DNA of 64,000 bases, from contig NZ_ABOX02000004.1 of NCBI RefSeq assembly GCF_000172555.1, forward strand, positions 62,001-126,000, given 5' to 3'. This DNA comes from Pedosphaera parvula Ellin514 (GTDB taxonomy: Bacteria > Verrucomicrobiota > Verrucomicrobiia > Limisphaerales > Pedosphaeraceae). Made by a program: the position numbers and the translations under genes. A model generated the notes under the pieces. It saw nothing but the letters and a program-made list of their open reading frames with translations. It made no database searches and was not told where the DNA came from. Below, piece by piece: positions 43,876 to 54,426 of the stretch (position 1 is the stretch's first letter; the number at the start of each line of letters is the position of its first letter).

Positions 43876-46800
43876 ATGACCTTACGTCGTTCCCTCCTCT
43901 GTCTAAGCCTTCTACTCCCGTTTCAGGCACCTGGGGCGGATCTAAAACCACTGATCGATCCGGAATCTGCCATCAAGCTTTTCGCACCGCCGCCAGGTTT
44001 CAAGATGGATTTATTCGCGGCCGAACCGCAATTGCTCAACCCCGTTGCCTTCACCATTGATGAACAGGGCCGCGTTTACATCGCCGAAACCTTTCGCTAT
44101 CGCAAAAGCGTGTTGGACGCCCGTGCTCACATGGAGATGTATGCCGATGATATTGCCGCCCGCACGGTGGAGGATCGCGTGGCCGAGATCAAAAAGCATT
44201 TTGGCGACAAGTGGCAAACGCTCACCAATGAATCCGAGCGCATCCAGTTGTTGGAGGATCGGGATGGCGATGGCCGCGCGGATTATTCCACAAACTTTGC
44301 TGACGGGTTCAACACCGTCGTGGATGGATTAGGCGCGGGCGTCCTGGCTCGCAAGGGCAATGTTTACTTCACAGATATCCCAAATCTCTGGCTCTTGCAG
44401 GACACCAACCATACCGGCCACGCTGAAACACGCACCTCCCTGAGCTACGGTTACGGCGTGCACTTCAGCCTTATTGGACATGATCTTCACGGTCCCCGCT
44501 TCGGGCCGGACGGGCGCCTGTATTTTAGCATGGGTGATCGTGGTGCCAACGTGAAAACCAAGGAAGGAAAGGTGCTGGCTTATCCCGACACCGGCAGCAT
44601 CCTTCGCTGCAACCCGGACGGCAGCGACTTGGCAGTGTTTGCCTACGGCGTGCGCAATCCGCAAGGCCTGGCTTTCGATAATTACGGGAACCTCTTCAGC
44701 GGTGATAACAACTGCGATAACGGGGATTCAGCTCGCCTGGTTTATATTGTGGAGGGCGGCGATAGCGGCTGGAGAACCGGCTACCAAGTCAGCGAAACCA
44801 CTCCGGCCGGTCTCTGGAATTCCGAAAAGCTCTGGCATCTGCATACTCCGGAGCAGGCGGCTTACCTCGTGCCTCCCATTGCGCACATTGCGCAAGGCCC
44901 GGCAGGATTCAATCATTATCCCGGCACCGGCTTTCCAGACCGTTGGCAGGACCATTTCTTCCTCTGTGATTACAAGGGTTCCAGCGTCAACAGCGGCATC
45001 CACTCGTTCGCTCTAAGACCTGCGGGCGCCGGATATGAAATGGTCGATCACACCAACTTCATTTGGCGAATTCTGGCAACCGATATTGAATTCAGCCCCG
45101 ATGGCCGGATGTTCATCGCCGACTGGGTGGCTCACTGGCCACGCACCGACAAAGGCCGCCTCTATCGCTTCTATGATCCCAGCCTGGTGAATAGCGATCT
45201 GGTATTAGCTACCAAGAAATTAATCAACGAGGGCATGGAGAAGCGCTCATCGGATGAGTTGGGCAAACTGCTCAGCCACCCGGATCAACGTGTCCGCCAG
45301 GCGGCTCAATTCGAAATTGCGGATCGTGCCATTGCTCGCCTCAATTCCAACAAGGAGTATGTTTCGCTTCTTTTGGATGTCGCCCAACACGGCACAAATC
45401 AACTGGGTCGCATACATGCCCTGTGGGGTCTGGGCCAGATTGGCCGTTGCAATGAGACAGCGAGTCATCTCCTCGAACCGGTTATTCCCCTGCTCCAGGA
45501 TCAGGACACCGAGATTCGGGCTCAGACAGCCAAGCTCCTGGGCGAAGCGAAAACCAGCGCCGGCTTCACCGGTTTGGTTGGTGCGCTGAAAGATGCAAAC
45601 TCACGGGTGCGCTTCTTTGCCGCCCTCAGTCTCGCCAAGTTGAAAAATGACAAGGCGGTTGAGCCCCTGCTGGCTCTTTTGCGTGAGAACGCAGACAAGG
45701 ATCCGTTCCTGCGCCATGCCGCTGTTATGGGCCTGGTAGGAACCGCTGACAAATCCGCACTCACCGCAGCAGCCAAAGACGCTTCCGCTTCCGTTCGCAT
45801 GGGCGTCCTGCTGGCAATGCGCCGCTTGGAGCTTCCCGAAATCAGCACCTTCCTCCACGACTCGTCACCGCTGATTGTTATTGAGGCAGCGCGCGCCATT
45901 AATGACGAACCCATCACCGGCGCTTTTCCTCAACTCGCTGAACTGATTTCTCATCCTTCGAAGGATGCCATGCTCGACTGGCGCGCCGTTAATGCCAATT
46001 TCCGCCTGGGCGGTGAAGGCAACGCGATCGCTCTGGCAAAGTATGCGGCTCAATCGAATGCTCCTGAGAAGGCACGCGACGAGGCCTTGCATGCACTTGC
46101 CACCTGGGCGCAACCCGCGCCACGCGATCGCGTTGTTGGCCTGGTTCGCCCGCTCCCTGCCCGGGATGCAGGCATTGCCGCAAAAGCATTGACGCCAGTG
46201 ATGACTGATCTCCTGCAGAATGGGCCCAACGCTGTTCGCATCGCTGCCATTCACGCAGCGGAGCACCTTTCGCTCACCAATGCAAATTCCACGCTGGACG
46301 AAATCGTGAAGGACACAAAACTTCCCGGATCAGTTCGCGTCGCTGCACTCGCGGCTCTTAAAAAGTTTCACGATAATCGACTGCCTGAGCTCTTGAAACT
46401 GGCCACGAATGACGCAGATGCTGACGTCCGCAACGAAGGCAACCGCGCATTGGCACAGACCAATCCGGAAGAAGCCTCCGGCGCTTTGGCAGCCATCCTC
46501 GACCGCGGCGATGTCAAGGAATCTCAAAACGCTTTTGCCACACTCGGCCAGCTTAAAACAGATGCTTCTCGAAAAATCCTCAACCGTTGGCTGACCAGGC
46601 TGGCCGCGGGCAGTGTCGCTCCCGCACTCGAATTTGATCTAATGGAAGCAGCCCGCCAAAATGGCGCTCCAGCCTTGCAAAAGAAGTTGAAAAATTATCT
46701 CGCCAGTCAATCGGCGGGCGATGAATTCAAGGGTTTTCGCGAGACACTCGTTGGCGGCAATGCCGAATCGGGCCGCAAGGTATTTATGGAACTGCCGCAA

Positions 46801-47193
46801 GCCGGTTGCGTGACCTGCCATCGAATCAACGGTCAGGGCGGCAATGTAGGTCCCGATTTGGCCGGGATCCTCACGCGACATAACCGCGAATATATTCTGG
46901 AATCCATCCTTTATCCGAACAAACAAATCGCCACGGGTTTCGAAAACCTGATTATCAAAACTCGCGACGGGAAGACAATTGCCGGCATTCTTAAACAGGA
47001 AACGGACTCCGAACTCAGCCTGAATTCTCCCGACGAAGGCGGGTATCAAATCGTCACCATCAAGAAAGCCGACATCGCCTCACGCGAAAGTGGCCCTTCG
47101 GCAATGCCTGAAGGCCTCGGCTCGGCCATTTCCAAAAGGAATATTCGCGATCTCGTGGAATTCCTCTCCAGTGTCAAGCAGGTAGGAGACTGA
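43876..47193 (+). CDS. PVC-type CxxCH cytochrome with beta-propeller and HEAT repeats
   Basis: About 1105 residues from the ATG at 43876 (ATG at 43867 is equally possible), with a signal peptide (SLLCLSLLLPFQAPGADL). An N-terminal propeller of the membrane-bound dehydrogenase type follows (LNPVAFTIDEQGRVYIAETF; FGPDGRLYFSMGDRGANV; VFAYGVRNPQGLAFDNYGN). Next come HEAT-like repeats (LLSHPDQRVRQAAQFEIA; ALKDANSRVRFFAALSLAKL) and a C-terminal cytochrome c domain with one heme site (AGCVTCHRINGQGGNVGPDL). This architecture is a hallmark of Planctomycetes, Verrucomicrobia and Chlamydiae relatives. Probably a periplasmic dehydrogenase or electron carrier; substrate unknown. Confidence 0.93.
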   Translation: MTLRRSLLCLSLLLPFQAPGADLKPLIDPESAIKLFAPPPGFKMDLFAAEPQLLNPVAFTIDEQGRVYIAETFRYRKSVLDARAHMEMYADDIAARTVEDRVAEIKKHFGDKWQTLTNESERIQLLEDRDGDGRADYSTNFADGFNTVVDGLGAGVLARKGNVYFTDIPNLWLLQDTNHTGHAETRTSLSYGYGVHFSLIGHDLHGPRFGPDGRLYFSMGDRGANVKTKEGKVLAYPDTGSILRCNPDGSDLAVFAYGVRNPQGLAFDNYGNLFSGDNNCDNGDSARLVYIVEGGDSGWRTGYQVSETTPAGLWNSEKLWHLHTPEQAAYLVPPIAHIAQGPAGFNHYPGTGFPDRWQDHFFLCDYKGSSVNSGIHSFALRPAGAGYEMVDHTNFIWRILATDIEFSPDGRMFIADWVAHWPRTDKGRLYRFYDPSLVNSDLVLATKKLINEGMEKRSSDELGKLLSHPDQRVRQAAQFEIADRAIARLNSNKEYVSLLLDVAQHGTNQLGRIHALWGLGQIGRCNETASHLLEPVIPLLQDQDTEIRAQTAKLLGEAKTSAGFTGLVGALKDANSRVRFFAALSLAKLKNDKAVEPLLALLRENADKDPFLRHAAVMGLVGTADKSALTAAAKDASASVRMGVLLAMRRLELPEISTFLHDSSPLIVIEAARAINDEPITGAFPQLAELISHPSKDAMLDWRAVNANFRLGGEGNAIALAKYAAQSNAPEKARDEALHALATWAQPAPRDRVVGLVRPLPARDAGIAAKALTPVMTDLLQNGPNAVRIAAIHAAEHLSLTNANSTLDEIVKDTKLPGSVRVAALAALKKFHDNRLPELLKLATNDADADVRNEGNRALAQTNPEEASGALAAILDRGDVKESQNAFATLGQLKTDASRKILNRWLTRLAAGSVAPALEFDLMEAARQNGAPALQKKLKNYLASQSAGDEFKGFRETLVGGNAESGRKVFMELPQAGCVTCHRINGQGGNVGPDLAGILTRHNREYILESILYPNKQIATGFENLIIKTRDGKTIAGILKQETDSELSLNSPDEGGYQIVTIKKADIASRESGPSAMPEGLGSAISKRNIRDLVEFLSSVKQVGD

Positions 47194-47217
47194 TTCGAGC
47201 AACCCTTACTCACCAAA

Positions 47218-47256
47218 AAGGCACTCTCTCCAAAATGGAGAGAGTGCCTTTAGTTT
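47218..47256. terminator. Strong bidirectional terminator
   Basis: A perfect 14-bp stem AAGGCACTCTCTCC/GGAGAGAGTGCCTT with a 5-base loop is followed by TAGTTTTT; A's precede the stem for the other strand. It lies between the converging PVC cytochrome and monooxygenase genes. Confidence 0.9.
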
Positions 47257-47268
47257 TTCGGTGTGAGT

Positions 47269-48426
47269 TTAACGGCGAATCCCGGTCGTGAGTGGTGTCA
47301 CGGGAGTCTGTGCTGGAACCCGCCCTTGCACCACGGGGAGCTTGCAAGTCTTCAAGGAAGGCAGCACATACTTGGCAAATAACTCACATTCCTGCTTGTG
47401 CGGATAGCCGGAAAAAATAAAGGCACGAATACCCATATCTATGTAACGTTGGATCTTTTTCAGAATCTGATCGGGCGAACCGACCAGCGCGCTCCCGCAG
47501 CCTGACCGTGCGCGTCCCACGCCAGACCAGACATGTTCCTCGATATAATCATCCTTGGCTTGCGCGCGCAATTCGTCCTGCCGCAGGACTCCCGCCGACT
47601 TGCTATCCTGCGAGCGTGCCTTGATTTCTGCTCCCTTCACGGCATCCAATTTGGAAAGCAGCCGGTCTGCATATTCACGCGCTTCCTTCTCCGTCTCGCG
47701 CACGACCATGTGAATGCGCAATCCAAAGTCAATCTTCCGCCCGAAAGCGTCCGCTCGCTGGCTCAACTCGGCCATCGTTGCCGCCAGTCTGTCCTCGGTT
47801 TCCGGCCACATGAGAAAAACATCGCAATGCTTGGCGCACAAAGTTTTGGCCAATTCCGAAATCCCGCCAAAATACAACAACGGCCCGCCATTCTGTTGAT
47901 ACGGTTTCACCGCGTCAGTCGACGGTATGTTCAAATTGTAAAAGCGCCCTTTAAAATCAATCTTGTCCTGCGTCCATGCCTGCTTGAGAATCTGGATCAC
48001 TTCGTCGGATCGTTCATAACGCACTTCGTTGGTTTCAACCAGCCCGGGCAAATCTGACGAGATGATATTCAACGTAAGCCGCCCCTTCATAATATGATCC
48101 AGAGTGGAAATGTGTCGCGCCAGCATCGGCGGATGGATTTCCCCCATGCGAATCGCCACCAACTCCTGGATCTGTTTGGTCATCGTCGCCGTGGCCCCGG
48201 CGAAAACAAATGGTTCCTGCCCCACCTGAAATGAAGAGGGCAGCAAAATATTTTGATAGCCCAGCCGGTCGGCCGTGGTCACGATATCTGAGCAATGTTC
48301 AAAACTGCTCCGCAAACGGCCATCCGGCACGCCTAGAAATTCATAATCATCACTGCACAATGCCGAAAACCAGGCCACCTCCACTGCCGGGTCGGTCGTG
48401 CGAATCGAGACAGGTAATTCGTTCAT
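47269..48426 (-). CDS. SsuD-like flavin-dependent alkanesulfonate monooxygenase (LLM class)
   Basis: 385 residues, normal length for SsuD. Luciferase-like TIM barrel with [74 protein letters not shown] and the late [20 protein letters not shown]. The enzyme would use FMNH2 and O2 to release sulfite from organosulfonates. No FMN reductase or sulfonate transporter gene is adjacent, so SsuD is the best match but not certain. Confidence 0.85.
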   Translation of the reverse strand: MNELPVSIRTTDPAVEVAWFSALCSDDYEFLGVPDGRLRSSFEHCSDIVTTADRLGYQNILLPSSFQVGQEPFVFAGATATMTKQIQELVAIRMGEIHPPMLARHISTLDHIMKGRLTLNIISSDLPGLVETNEVRYERSDEVIQILKQAWTQDKIDFKGRFYNLNIPSTDAVKPYQQNGGPLLYFGGISELAKTLCAKHCDVFLMWPETEDRLAATMAELSQRADAFGRKIDFGLRIHMVVRETEKEAREYADRLLSKLDAVKGAEIKARSQDSKSAGVLRQDELRAQAKDDYIEEHVWSGVGRARSGCGSALVGSPDQILKKIQRYIDMGIRAFIFSGYPHKQECELFAKYVLPSLKTCKLPVVQGRVPAQTPVTPLTTGIRR

Positions 48427-48960
48427 ATCACACAGGTTTATGAATCCAATCAGCGCCGTCGATTAAAAAAATACATACAAAAAGAACGTAAATTACTATC
48501 CTTTCCACAGCCTAAACCAGAGAAAAAGAGGATTGCCTGATTTTACCAGCTCTTTCCTGCCACTTTTCGTCTAAACATGGTTCAATCTTCAAACTTCGAT
48601 CCTCATCTTGATCCACATCTCCGGGCTCCTGTCGGGAATACGATTAAATATGTGGCCCCCGGATTCTTATCCCGAAATTATTTTCTCCTGGCTGGTCGCC
48701 AGTCATTACGGACAGAATCGTCCCCAATTCTACGGAGAGCTACGCGCAGCAACTCAAGTTCCATACTTGTTCTGCAACACCAGACCACAACAAAAGTGCA
48801 GTCTTTTTGCCTTTCTGCCAGCAGTGCGACATATACAAGTCTTGAATTTGCCAGCATGGCAACATTCTGTCTGCGCAATTAAAAAAAAGTGCGTGTAGGG
48901 TCTTTTACCGACTTGTATCGCATACGTATTTTCGATACAACTTTCGCCCTTAGCACAATT
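48427..48960. other. Gene-free region upstream of the CBM48-like gene
   Basis: About 530 bp between the divergently read monooxygenase and CBM48-like genes. AT-rich near 48460-48500, consistent with a promoter. Short open frames at 48577-48898 show no family features. Confidence 0.4.
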
Positions 48961-49395
48961 ATGTTTGATCGTCTTAACATCTTTGGTCGTAAGCCAGCTC
49001 CCAAGGGCGGCCCGACATTCACAGAAGCTCCTTCCAGTCCGGTCACTTCTTCGCGAAGTTCCTCGGATCGTAAGCAGACTTTTTCAAAAATATTCCGTTG
49101 GCGTTTGCCGGCCGGACAAACAGAAGAACCTGTCATGGTGGAAATCGTCGGTTCGTTTACTCATTGGAAAAAAATCCCTCTCATTCGCGACGGCAAGCAG
49201 GATTCCTGGCACGCGATCGTACATCACATCGAAGGAAACCGCACTCATCACTACATGCTCCTTCTGGACGGCAAGCCGGCCAAGGACAAGGATTGTGATG
49301 GCCTGGCCATTCCTCAAGGCCATCAGGAAGAGGAATATGCGATCACGACCGAGAGAGGTCCGCGCGTGTTCATGCTCTTCGGTCAGACCAAGTAG
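48961..49395 (+). CDS. Glycogen-binding (AMPK/CBM48-like) domain protein
   Basis: 144 residues from the ATG at 48961; the frame is open to a GTG at 48889. The first ~50 residues are basic and Ser/Pro-rich. The rest is a CBM48-type beta sandwich: VMVEIVGSFTHWKKIPLIRD, WHAIVHHIEGNRTHHYMLLL, DGKPAKDKDCDGLAIP. Such domains bind glycogen or related alpha-glucans. No enzyme domain is attached. Probably a cytoplasmic carbohydrate-binding regulator or adaptor. Confidence 0.8.
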   Translation: MFDRLNIFGRKPAPKGGPTFTEAPSSPVTSSRSSSDRKQTFSKIFRWRLPAGQTEEPVMVEIVGSFTHWKKIPLIRDGKQDSWHAIVHHIEGNRTHHYMLLLDGKPAKDKDCDGLAIPQGHQEEEYAITTERGPRVFMLFGQTK

Positions 49396-49752
49396 TTAAA
49401 TCGCCCTGAGAAGCTTTTGCTTTTCCAGTGGCCCACGGGAGTCGGGCCGCGGGTTTGCCAACAGCCAGTTTCGGCTGCAAACACGCCCTCTCCTCTTTTG
49501 ATCTCATTGTGTGTTGGCAACGGATGTAATCCTTGTTTGAACTGTTGCCAACACACATGAGTCAATCTTCATCTGTCATCCGGGATTACTGATGCACCGA
49601 TCCATCTCCTGCAAGCTCGCTTCCGGGATCAAACTCTGAGTTTGCCAACTTCCAGATAAGCGTCAGCAAATCAGGCACTTGCTTCAACCCGGTTAAATTG
49701 AAGCGGTACAGAAAAAGAGCCTTGGGGAAAAACTCAGGGCTCGAAAGAGAGG
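49396..49752. other. Intergenic region with long inverted repeat and TTGCCAAC words
   Basis: About 355 bp between convergent genes. A 14-bp inverted repeat is listed separately. TTGCCAAC also occurs at 49455 and 49642, besides the copy in the repeat at 49545. Confidence 0.5.
49508..49557. repeat. 14-bp perfect inverted repeat with 22-base loop
   Basis: TGTGTGTTGGCAAC and its exact reverse complement GTTGCCAACACACA. It could be a terminator-like hairpin without T run, or an operator or processing site. Confidence 0.65.
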
Positions 49753-50292
49753 TTATTTTAAAATAGATATGTGGCCATCAGCAAAAAGAACATTCTTCGC
49801 ACCATTTGTCCCGCCGATATGAAAATTCTCATAATCATACATGAGCGGTGCCTTGGTGGGATCAAGGCTCCACATGCGCATTTTGGGATTTAAGACCTGC
49901 TTGCCGTTCATGGCATAATCCCACTCATAGCTCGACCCTTCCGTCTCGAAATAACTTTTGGGTTGGGCTTTATCCAGCGGGCATTTGAAAACATTGCTCG
50001 CACCGCCCACATATCGAATCAGCACATCGCAAATTCGTGGAAAGGGCGGGTTGGTCACAGGGTGTGAAGGCTGCAATTCCGCGTAGGGAAGATATCCCTG
50101 ATCGTCGTCACAATATAAAGTGATGGCAACCCCGAGTTGCTTCAGGTTGCTGACACAATTGATGTCATTGGCTTTTCCCTTGGCGCGGGACAAAGTTGGC
50201 AACAACAATCCCGCAAGGATCGCAATGATGGCAATCACAACCAACAGTTCAATCAGGGTAAAAGCCCTTATAAATTTCGTATCCTTGTTCAT
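49753..50292 (-). CDS. Short pseudopilin-like protein
   Basis: About 179 residues from the ATG at 50292 (an earlier start at 50310 is less likely). N-terminal methylation motif and helix: [20 protein letters not shown]. It then continues with [20 protein letters not shown] and ends with [12 protein letters not shown], a short form of the H-x9-DG tail. It follows the STN-domain gene by 14 bp and is the last gene of the sigma cluster. Confidence 0.88.
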   Translation of the reverse strand: MNKDTKFIRAFTLIELLVVIAIIAILAGLLLPTLSRAKGKANDINCVSNLKQLGVAITLYCDDDQGYLPYAELQPSHPVTNPPFPRICDVLIRYVGGASNVFKCPLDKAQPKSYFETEGSSYEWDYAMNGKQVLNPKMRMWSLDPTKAPLMYDYENFHIGGTNGAKNVLFADGHISILK

Positions 50293-50306
50293 GAAATAAA
50301 TCTGGT

Positions 50307-51326
50307 TCACTGCCCCCTGCGCGCCTGTCTCGCTGCCGCTCTTTGCGCGCGTTCCACCCGTTGATCCGGGGTGGAATTGAGAATTCCGTTCATCATCCGA
50401 CTTTCCATTCGCGCTTTGAATTCAGGACTTTGCGCCATTTGCTGGAACATCTTCTGCCGATCTTCGGGACTCATGTTGCGCATCGCTTCCATGCGCTGAC
50501 GCCGTTCCTCCGCCTTGGCCCGCTCCTCGGGTGACATGGTTTCCAATTGTTCCTGAAACCGCTTTTCCATGGCTGCCCGCTGCTCATCCGTGAGCTCAAA
50601 ACGGTTGAAATCGTTGGTGCCATTGTCAGCAACATCACCACCACGCCGGTTTCCCCGCCACGACTGCAACGCATAATATTTCGTCCACTTGCGGTGCACC
50701 TGTTTGCTGAGCAAATCCATGGCTCTGGAAAAAGTGGAATCTTTCAAAGCCAACATCACTTTCCCGTCAGTCCCATCCTCAGGGACGATTTTGGCTTCAG
50801 CATAGCGAGTCAGGGCCGTGGTCGCCACCTCAAGATCTTTATTGGCGATCTGCATCGTGATCAGGCCATTATCGTTTGGTGGATTGTTTCCACCTCCCCA
50901 CCCGCCCGGTCCACCAGGTCCACCTCGCCCAAAACCTCCGAAAGAACGTGCCACGAGATTGGTCCAACCCACCTCGGACGGATTCACGTCGCCTCGCAAG
51001 GATTTCTTAAATGAAACCAGCGATTTGCCCGACGTATAAAGCGGGTAATAAGCGGACCACCGGCACGAAGCCTGTTCCTGAATAATGTTTAAAACTTCCT
51101 CAAGCGGTACCTTATGAACGTTCAACGTAATTTTCCCCTCTACTCCTTGATTCACAAAAATGCTCTCCCATGTCTGCCATTCGATTTTGCGCACCACCTC
51201 TCGCACATCTGCGTTATGAACATTCAGTGTCACCAGGTTGCTGTGAGCGCGCACTGCAAGATATGTCCCGTAGAGCAGTATAACTGCCAACGCCAGCAAA
51301 AGTGTCTTCAGCACTGTCTTTTTCAT
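50307..51326 (-). CDS. Exported STN-domain (secretin/TonB N-terminal) protein with charged coiled-coil tail
   Basis: About 339 residues from the ATG at 51326. An N-terminal membrane or signal helix ([18 protein letters not shown]) is followed by an STN-like unit ([40 protein letters not shown]), a glycine-rich linker, a second similar unit ([38 protein letters not shown]) and a Glu/Arg/Met-rich helix ([20 protein letters not shown]). Such domains are periplasmic in secretins and TonB receptors. In context it may be an envelope sensor or scaffold controlled by the adjacent ECF sigma. Confidence 0.7.
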   Translation of the reverse strand: MKKTVLKTLLLALAVILLYGTYLAVRAHSNLVTLNVHNADVREVVRKIEWQTWESIFVNQGVEGKITLNVHKVPLEEVLNIIQEQASCRWSAYYPLYTSGKSLVSFKKSLRGDVNPSEVGWTNLVARSFGGFGRGGPGGPGGWGGGNNPPNDNGLITMQIANKDLEVATTALTRYAEAKIVPEDGTDGKVMLALKDSTFSRAMDLLSKQVHRKWTKYYALQSWRGNRRGGDVADNGTNDFNRFELTDEQRAAMEKRFQEQLETMSPEERAKAEERRQRMEAMRNMSPEDRQKMFQQMAQSPEFKARMESRMMNGILNSTPDQRVERAQRAAARQARRGQ

Positions 51327-51521
51327 GTTTATCTTTCCAGGACAAAAGTCGACTTTGAGCCCAAGGCATCCAAACAATCAAGGCACACTTACATTGATAG
51401 AATAGACCCATCTCTTAAGAGCCCGGCCCTTGATTTCAGTTACGAACAATTTTAAGGCGACGGTTGCTGCTTCGGGGAAAAGGGGAATTATTGCTCGGGG
51501 AACCTGCTTTTGCCACAACGG

Positions 51522-52262
51522 CTAGTCCAAATACTGTCTTAGCTCTGTTTCATCCCCAGGACTGGCAAGTACATAGACTTCGCCGCCACTGATCCAGCTG
51601 GCAGTCATTAATTTGTGCACACGGCTGAATTGGATTTTGCCCGGAAGTGGCAAATTCGGAAGGTTATCGCGATTGGCAACGAATAGAAACAAGTCCTTCT
51701 TGCCCAGGGTCTTCAAACATACCATGGAAACCTGCTTGCCGTGCCAATGCAGTATGGAGCAACCTTCACCTGGGAGTTTCTCCATCGTTTTTGTCAGTGC
51801 GTAATCCGCATTCGCATGGTTGTTACGCAGGTATTCACGAATTTCCGTGAGGTTGGTGCTCAACATGGACATGTTGTAGCCTCTTTGCGCTGTGCGTGCC
51901 ATTTTGTCTCGGAAACCAGGAAAAGTGTTCTGGTATTTCGGAACCAGCAATGTCCAACAAATCCCAATCGCCATTGCGATGGCTGCCATTGCCAGCAAAA
52001 TGAGAGGTGGGTTCCTGAAAGGAAGGATGCGCGAGGCTTTGGGAGCATTCAGCAGAATATCCCGTTTCAGGTTGGCTGGCACCGGAATCTCCTTCAGCTT
52101 TCCTTGAACTGCCTGGTAAACCGCGCAATGTTGTTCAAACCATTGCTCCAACTCGGGATCTCTCCGAACCAGTTCCAACGCTTCAGCCACTTTAGGATCC
52201 GTTGCATCCGTGCTGCCTGGACGGTAAAGTCTTAATATTTCCCTGGCCTCAGCGCTCTCCAT
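51522..52262 (-). CDS. Putative membrane anti-sigma factor
   Basis: About 246 residues from the ATG at 52262, which has a strong AAGGAGG site five bases upstream and overlaps the end of the sigma gene by 14 bp. The N-terminal part (ESAEAREILRLYRPGSTDAT; EQWFEQHCAVYQAVQGKLKE) resembles cytoplasmic anti-sigma domains but lacks the HxxxCxxC zinc motif. One transmembrane helix follows (LILLAMAAIAMAIGICWTLL), then a periplasmic domain. The anti-sigma role is inferred from position and topology. Confidence 0.65.
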   Translation of the reverse strand: MESAEAREILRLYRPGSTDATDPKVAEALELVRRDPELEQWFEQHCAVYQAVQGKLKEIPVPANLKRDILLNAPKASRILPFRNPPLILLAMAAIAMAIGICWTLLVPKYQNTFPGFRDKMARTAQRGYNMSMLSTNLTEIREYLRNNHANADYALTKTMEKLPGEGCSILHWHGKQVSMVCLKTLGKKDLFLFVANRDNLPNLPLPGKIQFSRVHKLMTASWISGGEVYVLASPGDETELRQYLD

Positions 52263-52785
52263 GTGCCTCCTTTCCTGCCGCTTTTCCAGAAGCATGCACC
52301 TCTGAGATCAGCTGCTGCAGTTGATTCATGCCTCGGGAGATACGGGATTGAACCGTCCCGAGTGGCACATCGAGAATCTCAGCAATCTCCTTGTACGAAC
52401 AATCTTCCATGTAAAACAAAGATAATGGCGCGTGATAAGGCTCAGCTACCTGTGCCAGCAATTCAACTACTCTGGCCGAATCAATCGCGTTCACCATCGC
52501 CGGAGAAATGCTCGGTAACTCATGATCCATTTCACCCAGCTCATAATGCGGAAAACGCACAACTTTCCGCCTCATATTCAAAAACTCCCGATGCAACGTC
52601 GTGAACAGCCAGGTTTTGACTTTGCTTGCATCTCGCAGCTGGTGCCCTTTTTTTGCCCATATGTAAAATGTCTGCTGTGTAAGATCACACGCGTCCGCTT
52701 CTGTCCGTGTGAGACTGAAAGCGAATTGATAGAGTGACCCATAATAAAGAGTCACCAGGCTCTCAAAGTCCATTACCTCAGACAT
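52249..52785 (-). CDS. ECF-family RNA polymerase sigma factor
   Basis: 178 residues from the ATG at 52785; the ~90 codons upstream in frame look non-coding. Region 2: SLVTLYYGSLYQFAFSLTRT, ACDLTQQTFYIWAKKG, KVKTWLFTTLHREFLNMRRK. Region 4: AEPYHAPLSLFYMEDCSYKE and EIAEILDVPLGTVQSRISRG. First gene of a four-gene minus-strand cluster: sigma, anti-sigma, STN protein, pseudopilin. Confidence 0.92.
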   Translation of the reverse strand: MSEVMDFESLVTLYYGSLYQFAFSLTRTEADACDLTQQTFYIWAKKGHQLRDASKVKTWLFTTLHREFLNMRRKVVRFPHYELGEMDHELPSISPAMVNAIDSARVVELLAQVAEPYHAPLSLFYMEDCSYKEIAEILDVPLGTVQSRISRGMNQLQQLISEVHASGKAAGKEAHGER

Positions 52786-53325
52786 ACTGTCATCGCAGGT
52801 ATGAGTTTTAGAGGACGGCTTTGTTCCAACAAAAACACTGGGGAACCGATCATTTCGGAAAGAGTGCCCTAAGTGTAGAGGAGAGACGAGATTAAAAATA
52901 TGCGTGGAACAAGACCGCTTTCTTATTCCTCTTAAACTGGAAACGAATTGCCAATCACAATTTTGTTCTGGATGGATTGAGAAGGGAACTCTAATGAAAA
53001 CCCGGTTGCCAGTAAAACGAATCTCCATAGCATTCGGCCTCACCGAGAAGTTCAATGTGGCACTAAATGCCCATGCATTTGGATTTCGTAAACCCTTGGC
53101 TCCTGCTATATTAGATCATAATCTTCATTCCTGTCACGTGCGACAGATTTCTCTTCGAAGGCATCGCAATTCAAGTGGGCCCTTCTCGATCTAAAAGCTC
53201 TCCGGTTGTTTCGAGCCAGATTTGGGGTTAAGTCTCACTACTCACCCTCAGAAACACTGCTTTACTTTCTAAAAGCAAGGTTGTAATGTGCATCCCACTC
53301 AGCGGCGACAACTAATGGTAATCCA
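52786..53325. other. Gene-free divergent region
   Basis: About 540 bp between the sigma cluster and a pseudopilin gene. Promoters for both should be here. No convincing gene or repeat. Confidence 0.4.
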
Positions 53326-54237
53326 ATGCAACTAGTTTGCACCATCAAGTCAAACGCATTCAAGGCGAACCAAGTCCAAAGCCATTCTCGGTCACGGACG
53401 GGGTTCACGCTCATGGAGCTTTTGATTGTGGTTGCCGTCATCGGGATTCTGGCCGCGATGCTTTTACCCGCTCTCTCCCGCTCCAAGTCACGTGCTCAGG
53501 CCATCTTTTGCCTGAGCAATAACAAACAGTTGTCGTTTGCCTGGGAGATGTATTCCTCGGATAACAACGATCAATTGGTTTACAATTTAGGAGGAAGGAT
53601 TGACACCAAAGGTTTTGCCCCCCGTGACGAGCCCAATTGGGTGAACAATATCATGGATTGGGAACTTAGTCCGGACAACACCAACAATTCCTTCGTTAAT
53701 AATTCGATGTTGGGTTCCTATGCCAGCTTTTCTTCAAAAGTTTACAAATGCCCGGCGGATAATGCTCTGAGCGATCGCCAAAGGAACGCAGGATGGGACT
53801 CTCGAGTTCGCAGTGTATCGATGAATGCCATGATCGGCAATCCTGGTGCCCTGCTTCAAAATGGCGTCAACGTGAACAATCCCACCTACCGGCAGTACCT
53901 GAAGGAATCGGAGATTAGAAATCCCTCGATGACTTTTGTCTTTTTGGACGAACATCCGGATAGCATCAATGACGGGTACTTTGTCGAAAATCCCTATGAA
54001 TTGGAGTGGATTGATCTCCCGGCTTCCTATCACAATGGCGGCAGCAGCTTCTCCTTTGCTGATGGCCATAGTGAACTACATTACTGGCTCTACGATTCAA
54101 CCAGACGACCTGCGAAGGAGGATGGCGCCCAGTTGCCAATGACCATCCATCCGACTGATCGGGCTGATTTCGATTGGGTTATCCGGCGGATGAGCGTCGA
54201 GCGTTCCACTTACAACTCGCCGCCTCCACACCCCTAG
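53326..54237 (+). CDS. Pseudopilin-like protein with H-x9-DG tail
   Basis: 303 residues. Basic leader SHSRSRTG, then FTLMELLIVVAVIGILAAML, KSRAQAIFCLSNNKQLSFAW, and near the C-terminus ASYHNGGSSFSFADGHSELH. Its +5 Glu (FTLMEL) is kept, as needed for prepilin processing. Divergent from the sigma cluster that also contains a pseudopilin. Function of this paralogue is unknown. Confidence 0.88.
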   Translation: MQLVCTIKSNAFKANQVQSHSRSRTGFTLMELLIVVAVIGILAAMLLPALSRSKSRAQAIFCLSNNKQLSFAWEMYSSDNNDQLVYNLGGRIDTKGFAPRDEPNWVNNIMDWELSPDNTNNSFVNNSMLGSYASFSSKVYKCPADNALSDRQRNAGWDSRVRSVSMNAMIGNPGALLQNGVNVNNPTYRQYLKESEIRNPSMTFVFLDEHPDSINDGYFVENPYELEWIDLPASYHNGGSSFSFADGHSELHYWLYDSTRRPAKEDGAQLPMTIHPTDRADFDWVIRRMSVERSTYNSPPPHP

Positions 54238-54426
54238 AGGCCTCGGGCATCACCAAGGCCGCGTCGAATTTCTTTTCCCGAGGATCGTAGCTGTAGGGTC
54301 GTCATCTCAGAATCTCATTCCCGGCACTGAAAATGTTTGCGCTAATGTCAAGTCTTACAAACTTAAAAAGTCCTCGTCAATTTGGATCTGAACTGTTAAC
54401 ATATCCAATCATTCTAGAAAGCATTT

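Noticed and set aside
48577-48898. Two overlapping plus-strand frames
   Set aside because: Random-looking composition in an AT-rich promoter region.
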